The notes below the pieces were generated by a model. The model was not told where the DNA came from, searched no databases, and was given only the letters and a program-made list of their open reading frames with translations. Shown here one piece after another: positions 36,671 to 49,552 of a DNA stretch of 64,000 nt (positions are counted from its first letter, which is position 1; each line of letters begins with the position of its first letter). The position numbers and the translations under genes were made by a program. The stretch comes from Lycocorax pyrrhopterus obiensis (Eukaryota > Chordata > Aves > Passeriformes > Paradisaeidae), in contig JACSVZ010000009.1 of NCBI GenBank assembly GCA_014706295.1, positions 35,276,268 to 35,340,267 on the forward strand, given 5' to 3'.

Positions 36671-38007
36671 AAAATTTATGGAGCAGGGCACTGGGGAAGG
36701 ACGGTCTGACCTCCCCACAGGGTCGATGACGTACTTTGGTCTGTGGGTGGTACAAAAGAGCATTTTCAGACCCCAACCCCCTGACAAAATAACAGAACAC
36801 ATTGCCCTCTGCTTGTGTGAATGAACAAGGCTGAAATCAAACACAAGAAAACACTTTGTGGCAGCTGGATGCAGTCAGGACTTTGTGGAGATAAAAATCC
36901 CATAATCTGGGAGCTGTGCATCCGGGGAGGAGCAGACGGATAAGCCGAAAACTGTTCTTGAGCGGGCAGCACCCTTTGGAGAGCAAGGAGGGCTGCTGAC
37001 ATCTAGTGTTTCCCACTCAAACAAATCTCCTGCTCGTGCTCTTCAGGAGCAGAAGTGCCTGTGTGTGGTTACAGCCCCTGGGCTGCTCGGGCAGCACAAG
37101 GCGCAGGACTCCAGGACATCTGTTAAATGAAGGGCTTGTGGAGGATGCTGGTATGAAATTCCCTGTCCCTGCCACCTGGGATAGCTGTGCCTCCAACCTC
37201 CCGATCCATGTGGACACCGGGGCAGAGAGGACTGCAGGGGGAGCTGCTTTTGAGCATTTACTTTCTTTCTCCCCCAGTCTTATTTTCTTGAACAAAGAAG
37301 CAATTTCTAAAATCAAGACCAAAAGTTATTTCAAGGAAAAGTCAGGAAAAGACAGTAGGAAAATGGGGGGTTTTTCTGCCTCACTTCCTAAACCCAACAA
37401 CAATCAAATTTTACAGTGTTTGCTTTACATACAAAGCAAAACAAACAAAAAAGCTGGGAAAGAAGGCTTTCACTGATATCTTAGATGTAGTCAGAGCACA
37501 TAAATATTGCATGTCCTCACTGTGATTGTCACTATGCTTCCTTTTAACTAAACATAATTCTTCTATAATAGTTTCATTGGAGAATATGTTTTGCCTCCCT
37601 ACACAAGTTCATTCTCTTTACTCTGTCTATTTAGAGTTTGTGCACACTGTCTGATTACGTTAGGACTGTCATTCTGTGCTGCCATCATTATCTGGATTGT
37701 TTTGTTAGCTCTGTTGCTGTTAGACTCATTATTTTCAGCCTGCTAAATGTCCTGACCTAGATTTGATTGCCTACCAGGTGACTCATTATTTAAATTAACT
37801 GGTAGATCTACATCAGGCATTACAATCTAATTCCTTGAATTAGATTGCCTGCTGATTCTTCCTCTCCAGATGACTGATAGTTTGAATGATTGCCATTTAC
37901 GGAAAAAAAAAGAAAAAAAGGACTAAGCTTTTATGTATGAATCAGTATTTAACTATTCCTTTTATTTTATACTTTAGCCTCAAGTTTGTCCTTGAGGCCT
38001 CAAATAA
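36671..38007. other. Non-coding stretch between CR1 fragments
   Basis: A 156-codon plus-strand frame at 37006-37476 lies opposite a 101-codon minus frame. Neither is recognised, and the C-terminal half of the plus frame is lysine- and serine-rich because of local A-richness. The segment 37500-37900 is AT-rich, repeat-free and carries a 10-bp inverted repeat (37823-37847). Confidence 0.5.
37823..37847. repeat. 10-bp inverted repeat with TAATT core
   Basis: The arms caatctaatt (37823-37832) and aattagattg (37838-37847) are exact reverse complements around CCTTG. A further CAGG/CCTG pairing (37814-37817 with 37848-37851) is possible across a 5-nt bulge. The CTAATT/AATTAG arms resemble paired homeodomain-type sites, which is inference only. 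Confidence 0.7.
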
Positions 38008-38057
38008 AATCATAGAATAGTTTAGGTTGGAAAAGACCTCTAAGATCATTGAGATGG
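38008..38057 (-). mobile_element. Very short CR1 3' end (antisense)
   Basis: Only about 50 bp: 'aatcatagaatagtttaggt' then 'tggaaaagacctctaagatc' and 'attgag'. It is the extreme 3' terminus of the 'aaaagacct' CR1 type and an example of near-complete 5' truncation at insertion. Confidence 0.88.
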
Positions 38058-39689
38058 AGGGATGTGGATTACAATGATTTTACAGTGGAAAATATTTTAA
38101 TATTTTGCCTGTAATAGCCTTCACTTAAATATTCTAGAAAGATGTTTTCTGGCTACTGTTGAGGCTGTCTGTACCTATATTGCAGATCCTTTGACATGCC
38201 AGCCGCAGGGAGACCTTTGTGCTAAATGCAGGAGGAGATAGTGACTTCCCTGAACATCTCTTTCAACCTAAAGGTTACATTGAGATTGTCTTTTTTGCAG
38301 TGATGGATGAGTGCCTGCATGAGCTGTATCATTATTTTGTGTGGGGCAACTGGTGCGAGTGCTGCTCATCAATGAGAATAACTGGTTCACAATCTGTCTC
38401 TCAAAGATAAGACACAAAAAGGACACAGACCTCGGGAATGACTCCCAATCTGTTACCTTAACCACAAGATCATTCTGATGAGGATATCAGTTTTTCTTAA
38501 TGTGTTTGTCTAGAGAAGACACTTTGCATAAGGAAATTAACTATTTAAAAAACTTTGTGAGCATTACCCTCCACAAAATGAATTTTAAGTGCGTCATTTT
38601 GTACCACTGTAATTTATTTTGTTTCCAGTGGGGTTTGACTCTGCAAGGTCACTGTTAAATTGCTGCAGTCACGCTGAGCTCTAAGCCTGTTAGTGTTTAA
38701 CAGGACGGGAGTTTCTTCCCTTGAGTTTTTGCTTTTCACAGTGGAAGGGGTGAGATCTTGCTGCTCTGCTAAAGGTTGCTCTACCTCTTCCTTTTCCCCA
38801 GAGCATTTGTTCTGTGCTTTTCAGTTTGACAGTTTTGACTAAGGTTAGAAGAGTTCATCTTGTTTACAGCTTCTCTGGATGGAAGTAATGCATGTGTATA
38901 TTCATGTACCGGAGATGTGAAAGGTTTGTGTTTTGGGGATGGTTTGCTCACCCTCTCATTGAGACAGCTCTATCTGCTCACTCTCACAAGGCACTGGGAA
39001 AAGGAGTAATGGTATTTTTATTTTTTAATCCATCATTACCATAGGGCTAAGAGAAACCTCTCGGCACTGTCAATGGAGCAACTTCTGTTACTCCAAAGGA
39101 GGGCAGGTGGGGAGTAGGCAAGAGCTCAGGCTCATTGCTGAATGGTCTCAGCTCAGTGAACATGCAATCACAGGCCTAATTGTAATCAAATAAGTAATCC
39201 AGGCCCCAATCCATAAACCGCAAAAGGGTATAATTAACATTAAACAAGTGCCGAGTCCTATTAGGTTTAATAGAGGATAAGCACGGACTAATGTTAAGCA
39301 TACACTTACCTACCCAATCTCCATGTACTTCAGAGGAGCAGCCTTGAATCTCTCATGTGAAAAGTGGCTTGCTTGAGTGTGGATCTCAGCAGATAGCAAG
39401 CCCCGGGGTGTATAAGAAGTGTAGGTGTTTAACATGTACAGTTGTAGGCAGAAATATGAAAAATGAAGAAAAGCAGTGCACTTAAGCCAGTCTAAATTCC
39501 CCTGGGGACTACGTGTCAGTGCACAAGCCACCCCGTGGTTTATTCTGTCCTATACTAAGTGTGAGAGAGGCTTAATGCAGTGTTTCTGCTTGTTGAAGCA
39601 AGAGTAATCCCTGTGTGAAAGTCTGCTCTGTGGGATAGCAGCTATTCACAACACTAAGGCCTGGTGTGGCTGAAACCCTTGGTGATGAA
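38058..39689. other. Non-coding stretch
   Basis: No repeat or gene is recognised. The segment at about 39130-39310 is AT-rich, repeat-free and contains several TAATT-type motifs (see findings). Confidence 0.5.
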
Positions 39690-39814
39690 GGGACAGCCCA
39701 AGGCCAGGTTGGATGGGGTTTGGAGCAACCTGGTCGAGGTCAAGATGTCCCTGCTCATGACAGGGGGTTGGAACTGGTCTTTAAGGTCCCTCCTAACCCA
39801 GACCATTCCATGAC
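39690..39814 (+). mobile_element. CR1 3'-end fragment (sense)
   Basis: Sense CR1: 'caaggccaggttggatgggg', 'tttggagcaacctggtcgag', 'atgtccctgctcatgacagg', 'gggttggaactggtctttaa' and 'ggtccctcctaacccagacc' ending 'attccatgac'. About 125 bp of the 3' UTR remain, moderately diverged. Confidence 0.9.
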
Positions 39815-40518
39815 CCACAGAAGCAAGCAAGCAGACCATGTCCACAGGGGCTCAGACAATCTGATTCAAAAACATCTTGAGAACTCCAGCATTCAAAGAG
39901 GGGCCAGAGAGTCTGTGTCCTTCAGCATTTTAATTGCTGGCTTTCAAAATTACCAGTTAATGAAAAATCAAGTGTCTTAAAACAGGCAGAAATTAAAGGG
40001 GGAGAAAACCAGGGAAAATAGAGTGTGAGAAAGCAGCAACTTACTAGTACAGTCAAGAATACAAGAATGTATGTTAACTACTGATTGCAAAAGACATAAA
40101 CTATCAACAATTTTCTGCACAGCCAGGGTAAGGACTGCAGAATTAAACATTAATGCTAAGCTGCTTAAGATGAATGCTGTGACTCCAGATTGTGTACATT
40201 AGAGAGGTTGACAGAAGACTAATTTCCAAAGGAGAAAATGTTTTAAAAATTAAGCACAGCCATCAATAAATCAGCCAAGCTTAAAATAAAAATAGAGGTT
40301 TGGATATATTCTGACATTTGAATATAATATAGCTGTAAGAATAAAGGTTTTAGAGAACCATGTTCTAAAGTAGTCAACTATTTCTTTCACTTAATATCTT
40401 TATGCTGGAGATAGTGTTTCAAGAATTGTAACCAACGGTATAGTTCATGGGTTTATACCAAACTTCATATGGTACTAATGCTGCAGTAATAATTTCTCGT
40501 GGAATATATATACCAGTG
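39815..40518. other. AT-rich non-coding spacer
   Basis: No gene or repeat is recognised between the CR1 and MIR fragments. Confidence 0.5.
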
Positions 40519-40675
40519 CAGATCTTCAGAGTGCTTTACCAGCATTATTTAGTGACAGGCACAATGGCCCTTTGAGGTACGTATTGTAGGGATGGAAAAG
40601 CTGAGGTATGGCAAGATATTCCTTAACATTATTTCGTGAATAAGCAGAGGGGTAAGAATTAGAATTTAAGAGGAC
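40519..40675 (-). repeat. Old MIR-type SINE fragment (antisense)
   Basis: The plus strand follows the antisense MIR order: 'cagagtgctttaccagcatt' (consensus 'aagtgctttacatgtatt'), 'ccctttgaggtacgtattgt' ('ccctatgaggtaggtactat'), 'gatggaaaagctgaggtatg' ('gatgaggaaactgaggcaca'), then 'gcagaggggtaagaattaga' ('gcagagccaggattcgaac'). It is much diverged but collinear over about 155 bp, which makes chance unlikely. Confidence 0.65.
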
Positions 40676-41870
40676 TTAGTTCCTCAAAATGACTGGGGAG
40701 CGTCTCTGCACAATGCTTTTCAAAAGTGATTAAATTATTAAAACGCTTTCATTCCAAATGCAAATAACACATGTGGGCTCTAGCCCACTCTGATGTCTCT
40801 GGCCTAAACTGCTTCTTTTCACTGCTGAGGGCTAGATCCCCAAAGCAGCTTTGTAATCTGGCCCCTTCTAACAAAGTGCTTACATCAATAAGACTACACA
40901 CGTACGGACTTTAAGTAGCTGCACTAATGCCTCTGGGGATTAAAGCCATGCAGTTCAGCACCTTAAAAGAGTGAGCCGCAAATTTAAGTTTTAGTGTCAT
41001 ATACTGCTTGAGACAATTAATTTTTAATAGAAATGGCATTGGTTTTGACACTCTTCCTCCAGCATAAAACATTAAGTTCTCACTGGTCCAGTCCTTTTTT
41101 TTTTTCATGGGCTCACTCAGCACCACCAGACCTCTCCTGTGATGGGTTTGGGTAATGCACAGGTATTTTAGGACATCGCCCAAACAAAAGATGTGTGAGG
41201 ATCTTTCTGCAGCTGGGCTGAGCCGTGTCCCCGGGGCTGGGGAAATTCCTGACGGCTCCTGTTGTTGGGCAGTTAGACCCAGATCGGTGCAATTGTTCAC
41301 TCAGAGCCTTGAGGTGAATGTTTGGGCTCTTCTTAGAGAGAGCAACAAAAGCAGAGGAAGGGTGGGGTGGCGAGTTTTCAGGTACAGCACAGCTTCCCTT
41401 TTATCTTCTTTATGGGCCTCAGCTCCAGGCCTCTCTTCACTGTAATAATGAAAATTGTGTGTGTCTATATATATATCAATAAAAAATGTCATTAACACAC
41501 CTATTTTCACAAGCAAAATGTTTTTGTTGCTGTTTTGCATTAGTCCACCAATGTACCAACTGAATATGTCTGTCAGCATTTCTTAAGCTGTTCTCAGCCC
41601 AGGACCTAAGCAAACATATGGGTTCTAGCAGGCAATGAGAGCTGCCTCGAGGGCACTCACTCCTGTGCCTTAGGTTTTAATTAAAGCAAGCAGACATTAT
41701 TTCTGATGTTTTATTTGTGGTTTTAATGATGAAATGTTGCATTTGGTTGTGATTTTTCTTCTGATTTCCTTCTCTCTGAAAATTAAACAGCAGAGAAGCA
41801 TGCCTTTTCCTCCGACTTGCAACTTAAGGAATTAATTTCTTATTTCCTCTTTTGGTAGGATTTTTTTTTT

Positions 41871-41883
41871 TTTCACAGCTTGT
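41871..41883. repeat. Poly-T run (13 T)
   Basis: A homopolymer followed by CACAG. The T-run plus CACAG resembles a polypyrimidine tract and acceptor, but no exon is recognised after it. Confidence 0.8.
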
Positions 41884-42160
41884 ATCTTGCGTTTGAGAAG
41901 ACTTTACTTAAAAATTGAATACTCTTAGGCTCCCAATGCAAGATGTCCCAAGAGTGACAGACCTGGCATACAAGATGACAGTAGCTGTCTTTAGCTCTCC
42001 ATGGAGATAAAACTAAGATAACACGGAGTCATTCTGCTCTTCAATCAGAGATGAAAAATGCGATTCAACAGTACATGAATTTGAGCACTTCAGGGATGAT
42101 TTTATTCACTGGCTCGCCTAGAGGATGATCAGCTGTGTTGGAATTTACAAGTTTCGTGTT

Positions 42161-42192
42161 TAATATTCAGCAATCTTAATATTCAGTAAACT
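42161..42192 (+). repeat. 16-bp tandem duplication
   Basis: Units taatattcagcaatct and taatattcagtaaact lie head to tail and differ at two positions. Confidence 0.8.
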
Positions 42193-43821
42193 CTAGTCTA
42201 ATTTAGGGTTTTTAGCATAGCTGCCTAGATCCTGGGTTCAATGGGCTCCTCCAAAGCTCAAGGAGCTGGTGTTTGCAGTGATCCTTACAGTAATCACTAA
42301 TATTTGATTAAACAAAAAAAAAAGAAATTTCTCTTTTGATGGGGGATTCATACTGTTGTGAGGAGCTGTGTTTCCATGTTAAATGCAAAGTGTTTGTCTT
42401 TGGCCAACGAGTAACTTTTTTTTCCTGTTTTGTGGTAAATTCTTTGTACTTGAAATGAGTTCCAAATCAAAGTGAAAAAACACAATGCAGATGTTGAAGT
42501 GAAACAAAACAAGAATATTCAATTGGAGACCATCAAACAGTATTGCTGCTGCATTTCAAGATCCATTGACAATATTATTCCAGTGTATTCTATTTTATTC
42601 ATATTTCAATATTACACTGAATTTCCTACGTACAGAACATGTTAATTCTTTTATAAACCTCTGTGTGAGTCTGATGGGGTTCTCTGTGTCTTGCCTGTCA
42701 CAATCTGGAGGACAGTGATTAGCAGTAATATTCTGAAGGTGGAAACTCCTCTCCTGGGAGCTTTGCCTGGCACGCATGACCTGCCCATATGGTCATTTGT
42801 CCAGATGATCACCGTGCTGCTCATGGATCGCAGGATATCAGTTCCTCAGTACAAAGAGCTCTCCCATCTCTTTTCCAGTGCAGGAATGTCAGCAGACAAA
42901 GTGACCAGCAAGACTCCCACTTTTCCTGTCCATTACACTCATTTGCAGTGAGCTGTGGACCACATCTGCCTGTGGAGTGCGGGCTCTGTTGAACGATTCT
43001 CTGGGATGTTCCAGAGGCAGTCCCTAATTATGTCACATATAGCCATAGCTGAAAATACCCCTAGTTAGCCTATAAATTAGTGGAAATATTTCCAGGCTGC
43101 CATGCCCTGCTTGTGCCCTGTAAATGATAGGACAAGGTTTAGACACTTCTCTCCTCCCCTTGACCTCGTTTCCATGAAGGGAAACCTGCACACACGCTTT
43201 AGAATGGAGTAAAAGAGAATCCCATTCTGCAGTCTGAATGATAAGGAAAGCCAGGTCCTGGCCACAGCAGTGCTATCAGCTTCTTAGCGACCTTTTGTTG
43301 GGTCTGGGATTCCACGAGGCAATCCCAAAGCTTTCTGTGCTCTGTAAAGGGGAGATCTGCTGGGACCATCCTCTGAAAGCGGCACGGTGAGCTTTGTCCT
43401 AGGGCACATCCCAGACACAGGCTTATGCTACACTGGAGTGTTAAGGACACCAGGAAACCTAGAGGCTGTCCCTTATTTTCTTGGCTGTATCTGGTCACTC
43501 CCTGCTATCTCAATCTGCTCAGGAGTGATGGTGCAGTGCCAGACATGAATCCAGCAAGTGAGATGTTGCCCCAGTGTGTCGCATTCTCTGTCCAGGCCTC
43601 AGCCATCACCAAGCAGAAGCAATTTCACAACATATGCAGAACACAGAAGGACTTAGGAGGAGGGCAAATAGGAATATTTCAAAGAAATTTTCATAATTTT
43701 CTCATGTTTTTCTTTTCAGGTCTAAATCTTTCTGTAGGATCCGCACCTGGCAGTGTAATTAGCCAAAGTCTGCAGCAGTAGCCACTTAAGCTACGGGGTT
43801 TCTGAGGGCTGAATGTTTCTC

Positions 43822-43874
43822 AGCCTCCTCAATCCATTTTTGCAAATGTGCAAAAATGGGATTACTGGGAGGCT
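43822..43874. repeat. Imperfect 53-nt hairpin (possible structured RNA)
   Basis: The left arm AGCCTCC + AATCC + ATTTTTGCA (43822-43844, with TC interior) pairs with TGCAAAAAT + GG + ATT + GGAGGCT (43849-43874) around an AATG loop. This gives about 21 base pairs, one bulged G (43860) and one small interior loop (TC against ACTG). The inner 11 bp are perfect. It lies in single-copy sequence. Size and pairing are similar to a short microRNA precursor, though the four-base loop is tighter than usual. No known microRNA seed is recognised, and transcription is unknown. Confidence 0.7.
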
Positions 43875-46800
43875 TTGTATGGGTTGCTTTAGCTGTAATT
43901 CCCGAAGAGTTTTTAGAGCTGCTAATCTAAGTGCTTGTCTCCGAAGGCTGATGACTCTTAAATCTATCTTGCAAATTTAAATACCTCACCCTTAATATCC
44001 AGCATTGGGGTTAGAAATGCCACTTACCCTTTCCATCCCCGCTCTGCTCTCTGAGAAGGATGATAAAATTACCAGGAGAGACAGATAAAGACGAGCAGAA
44101 GGGTTCGGAGGAAGGAGAGAGACATTTTTCCTTGCTCAGCTCAGCTTGCACTCTAACAGGTATTTACAGTCTCTGGCTCGTGGTGCTTGTACTCAACTGT
44201 GTCAATCTGCTTCTATCCACAGGCTGACTGTAGCTAGGAGCAAGATCATTTATCTTTCCTGCTCTTACCCTTGTCTGTGTCCCCACACATTAAGGATGTT
44301 TCTCAGGCAGCACAAATATGTGTGAAATCTCTTGATTGCCTTTGCCCCTTGTGAAAAGACATTGTGTGCTCTGTCCTTGACCAGCTATTGTTATGCCTTC
44401 AGAGCTGGCTGATGGATTCGCAGAGCGCAAGCACGGATTCTGATGGACTGAAAAAAAATAAGTGTATAAATATATAAAAATATATATGCTCTGTAGTGGA
44501 AGGGCACAGCTCCTGGTGACATTGCCTGCCAGAGAGCTGCCAGTGCTCCATGAGCTGGGTTTTCATATTCATGGGCTACTTTCTAAACGACTCGTGCCAG
44601 GTGCTTATGGACTCTGTGCATCCCTCCTCTGCCTTTCCATATTAGTGTTTTTGGGTGCTGCTGCTCTTTGCAAAGGTCACTGTTCCCAAAAGGATCAGCA
44701 GCATCACTGGCACTATTACCCTTGCACAAAGTATTCCCAATTCTGCAAAACATGATGGCTCACAGTAATTTCTTCCTTGTCAGCTGCAAGGATAAAAATC
44801 TGTGATTTTTTTTTTCCTTTTCCTTTCAGTGTGCAGAACTTCTGTCAGCATTTTTCACAAGAGCTAAATATTTCTTAGGAAAAGACTAAGACTAAGTAGA
44901 AGCTGGGGGAGAGACACAAATTATTTTCAAGTGGTCATGTTCCTCATTCTCTCTTTAATTCCTGATACAAATGGAGCCTTCCACAGATATTTATCAGGCT
45001 AAAGAGAATTTTTGGTGCTGGTAGACCTCACACAAAGCTGAATAATGTGGGTTGCAGTTTTATGTTCAACATCTCTTAAGTGATAAAATATAACATCTTC
45101 CATTTTCAGTACCAGAAAAATATTTAGCCATTACAAAGGTATAATCTGTAAACAAAACTATGACTGTAAACCACCTTTGGGAGACCAATATATCGCTCTG
45201 GAATTGCCTCAAAATATTTGTGTTTAAGATTACTGGGATAGTTTGTGCAATGGAGACTCTCCTTCTTCTGGCCAACATGCACAACCTGTGGGATTGGCAA
45301 AAAAATGTCAGGTTTCTGAGGCATCAGAAAAATTCACTGAAAATCAGAGTGAATCTATGATTATTTTAGCTCTTGAAAGTAGTTATTTTAACCAAAATGG
45401 GTCAAGTACTATGAAAGATAAGAGATAGAAAGCCTTTTGTTTTTTCCTACATCGATGTCAGTGGAATAATGTCATTTTATATCAGGGGAACATCCATCTA
45501 TCAGTGACTAGAGATTCAAAATCCAAGGTTTGATTAAATTCATCATTTTTGTTTTGGGAAAGATGTCTGTGAAGCATCACATAACGCAGGCATTTGTATG
45601 CTTTATGTCTCTGAAAGCCTCACTTCTTTTTCAAATGTATTGGGAAGAGTGTTACAGATTAAGTCCTAACACTGTTTTCAAGAAAATTGAGAGCTAATCT
45701 GTATTTTACAGCTATGATCAACAGATTTATAGAAATACAGGAGAAATATTGGGAAGCAGCAAAGAAATACCTTTGCAGACCAACAAAATGTACAGAAATA
45801 TAATATTGAGGCTGAATAAATTCACCTCCTATTTCAAATGCTTAATACAAATATTAAACTTTTAATTAGGAGAAAATGTTGCAAGTTCTGTGCAACCCCT
45901 TTGAACTCTGCAGACTTTTTGTCTGGCACAGGAGTTTTTTCAGGAGGCAGTTTTGGAGGGAAGCTGCTGACAAATGATGCTGCGTGCATTCCCAGCAAAT
46001 CATCTTTGCAAATGTACAGCCAGAATCCAAATTAAAGATGAAAACAGGGCATAATTAATGCCAAAGTGAAAGCAGCAGGAATATTTGGAATGCCTTTTTC
46101 AGTTAAGTAGGGAGATAATCAAATATATGGCAGCTGAAGCCAAAGAGAAGGAACTAGGATGAGAAGAGGTTGTGTGTTTAGCAACGTAAAAGAGGTAACA
46201 GATATGGTGTAAGGTCTAAGAGAAAGACCCAAAGAGCTCAGGTCAGCTCTGGGACCTCTGTATTAAGGACATCAAGTCTCACTGCATGAAGGAAGTCCAT
46301 GAAATCTTGGTTTTGGCTTTATCCATTGCTATGATCCCACAAGCACAAACATGTTCCCACCAGACTGGCTGCTTTCCTATAAGTCAATGCGAAGTTCATG
46401 TGGTGCCTATGATGCATCACTGTGCTGGTTCGTTACAGCTGGATGGATAATTACTGCCTTCAGACGTCATGGAGACGTGAGCTGGAGTTTGCTCACAGGC
46501 CATAAGATGATGTCAAGGCAGCAAAAGAGGACCTGTAGCACTTGCTGGGGTTTGCAAACAGCTGGAATGTGATCTTCCTGTGTCTGCCAGCGGGTGCCAG
46601 AGGTGTGTGAGCCAAAAAACCCTTTATTTAGGTTGTCATGAGAATTCCGTCATTTCCCTGTGGGAGATTGTTAAATTGTATAAAACCCTTGACAGACCTC
46701 ATTTATTGGTCTGGAGGATGTGGAAGCTCTTGAGCAAGCAGGAATATCCTGGTGTAGGAGCAGTTTTCTTGTTCTTTGTATGGGAGTGATGTTCAGTGAC

Positions 46801-49524
46801 CCAAGGAACACTAAATTTGAATCCAAACTCTCTATGACTGAGTATATATAAAAATATATATAACTTTTCCTCATCATAAAAGGAGAAGGACTACAGCTGA
46901 TGAGATATTCCAGTACTTTGTTTTTCCTCAGACCAGACCTGAGGGAAGGAAAACTCTATAAAGCAGCACCGAAGAGAGTGAATCACAAATTTCCACCCAA
47001 GCTTTTCATTGTTTTGGACCGAGTTTGGCCATGATAAAAATATTTTGTCTTCGATTTGTAGCTTGTTTGTTTGTTTGCTTTTTTTTTTCAGTTTTTATTG
47101 TAACCTAAAGCTTTTCCCCCACTGTTTTTCAGAAATGTTCTGCTTCCTCATCACCTTATCCGGTGTCTGTCAAAAGCCTGTGTTGGCTTCAGATGTATGT
47201 GCAGCTCCTATTGAACTCAATGGCACTTCTTAAGCACAGGTATTCAATTATCTGCTGCTAATGGCCCATCCATTCTGAAAACACCTATTGCTTTCTCTAA
47301 GCATTCTCTTAACTCATCCTAATATTGACCAGATTCCTCTGGAAAAGGTATCTGCTGAGCGTGCTGTCAGGACATCACTTACCAGTGTAGCCTTTTCTTC
47401 ATGGGATGCTCTCGAAGTCTTATTTCAACAAAATTTTTCTCTTTTCTACGGTGGTGATTCTGCCTGTGCATGAATGGTAGAAAACTCGGACTTCTATAGC
47501 AACCTTTGGAAAATAATGTTAAAATTTAAAGTTTATCTCTGGGAGAATCCAGGAGGGTTGTGATGAACTCCAGCTCGTAACCAAACTGCCACCAGCTCTT
47601 AAATGGAACAGACAGGATTCCCCATTTTAATGTTTCACCCCAAGGGATGCCAACACCTGTAGGACAGAGCCTTAAAGGTTTTTCTGCTACAGAAAAATTA
47701 AAAACAGAGCAAATGCTCCTGGGTTTGCAAACATTTCTGTTCAGAGAGTCTAATCTGTTCGTCACAGTGGTAACGTGGATACCCAAGTCCCAGCTAAGGA
47801 AAACCTGCAGGGTACGGGACAATCCTGGCTTTTTTCTCCACCTTACAAAGCAAGCCATGATTTTTTCCCATGTCTTGCCTTACCAGCAGCCCCTCCATGT
47901 GGGTACCTGCTGGCAGCGTCCTCACACGGCACAAAAAGTTGAGTAAGTTGTGTATTCAGATCGCGGCGAGTGTTGCTGAAAGCTTCCTGAACTCCCTGGC
48001 GGCAGCAGCTTAGCACGGACAGCACAGACTTTTCCTCCTCCACCCAGCCTATGGAAAACTGAAGTCTCTCACATGTTCACCTTGACAGATCTGGGTTAGC
48101 AGCATCCCTGACAGCCCAGCTGTCTTGTGTCCCGGTGTCTCTATTTGGACGCAGACAGCATATTTTAGGAGGGGCAGAAAGAAGAACAAGAACAGCAAAT
48201 TTGCCCTTCTGAAGGAGCTGTGGTTTGATGAAATCCTGCCAGCCGAGCGGTGCCACGCTTTCCGCTGTGCCTTGTCACTGTCAAACAGGTTCTCACTCCT
48301 GATCCGTGGCTGACAGTCTGACGCAGAACTGGAGATGTCCCTTTTTCTCTGTTTACGAGCTTCATGTACTTGCTAATTGCTTCAGAGGATAGTTAAATTT
48401 TATTTTGCAAACCGTGTTATGCCAGGTATTGTTTTTGCCTTTGTTCCTGGTAAATGTAGAGTGTTGTTTTCTTTGGCACATCACGTTGACGGTAGTCTTG
48501 GTTCTGGCTGTTATTTACTTATCAGTTCAGTGACTTCACTGTGATAAGGCAAATACAAGGTATTGTCTTTGGCCGTAGGAGACAACATTGCATTTGAATG
48601 CTTTTATTTACTGATTGATCCTTATTAATATAAATTTCTAGGTTTTAGTCAGGACATTTTCACGTTCATTAAAAATTCATAGTTAAAAAAACCCACCCGA
48701 TCGCATGTGGTACTTCAAATCAGAGTTTTTCCAGACACAAGGCAGGCAAAAGTTTTCATGGAATATTTGTTCATTTTGTGGATACCCAGCAGGCTTAGAC
48801 CTTAGGTCACAGTACCCATGTGTAATACAAGAAGGTCTCCTTCTGAGCAAGTAAAACTTCCACTGTGAGCAGTGACCAGTGTTAATGTAAATTAAATCTA
48901 ATTTTGGCCTGCACAAGGTTTCTGTAGTCAGATTAACCAGGGCTGTGAAAATCCCCATCTTTGGCACTGCTGGCAAGATCCCAGGGTGTTACACTCACAC
49001 AGATATAAAACACTTTAGCACACAGTAGCACTTCCCACACAGGAATAAGCTCTTCCAGGACACGTACGTGGCAGCTTCTGTTTGTTTGTGCTTTCTCCAC
49101 ACTTGTTTTACTTTCCTTTGAGAAGGTGTGACAGAGCCACATGAAACCTTCTGGGGAGAGGGGAGACTGGCTTGTGTCTGCAGGGATGGGCACTGGGACT
49201 CAGCATGGCAAGGGTGGGCACTGGGAAGGTTTAGGAAGTGCCGAGGGTGAATTTTGGGTTGAAACCATGGGCACTAAGGATTGATAGAGATGTATCTTTA
49301 GCTTAACCTCCATGGAAATATTGCACGCCCTTTTTCTTTTTTCTTTCCTCTCTAATTGCTGTAATATATGGAAGTGAGTAAGTCTCCTTTGTTATTCTAG
49401 CATGAAGTATCTTTCACATAAATCATTGTGTCCCCATGGCCCACTAAAGTCCCTATGCTAATTTGAATTAATCGCTCTGTTCTGGGCAGGTATCTCATGG
49501 CACAGTCTTTCATTATTCCTATAA

Positions 49525-49552
49525 TTTGTTTTGTTTTGTTTTGTTGTTGTTT
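49525..49552. repeat. (TTTTG)n microsatellite
   Basis: About four TTTTG units followed by TTGTTG and a G-run. A short simple repeat. Confidence 0.8.

Noticed and set aside
37006..37476. 156-codon plus-strand frame
   Set aside because: An opposing minus-strand frame is also open over most of it. The translation changes character midway with local A-richness, and no family is recognised.
41456..41478. GT/TA alternating stretch as Z-DNA candidate
   Set aside because: Only about four GT and five TA units, too short to claim more than ordinary simple sequence.
47065..47092. Polypyrimidine tract plus CAG, acceptor-like, after TTTG repeats
   Set aside because: No recognisable exon follows, and such tracts are common in AT-rich sequence.
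49170..49270. Repeated 'gggcactgggaa'-like words near cagggatggg, suggesting CR1
   Set aside because: The words do not follow the CR1 order. They are a minor local repetition in a GC-richer patch.
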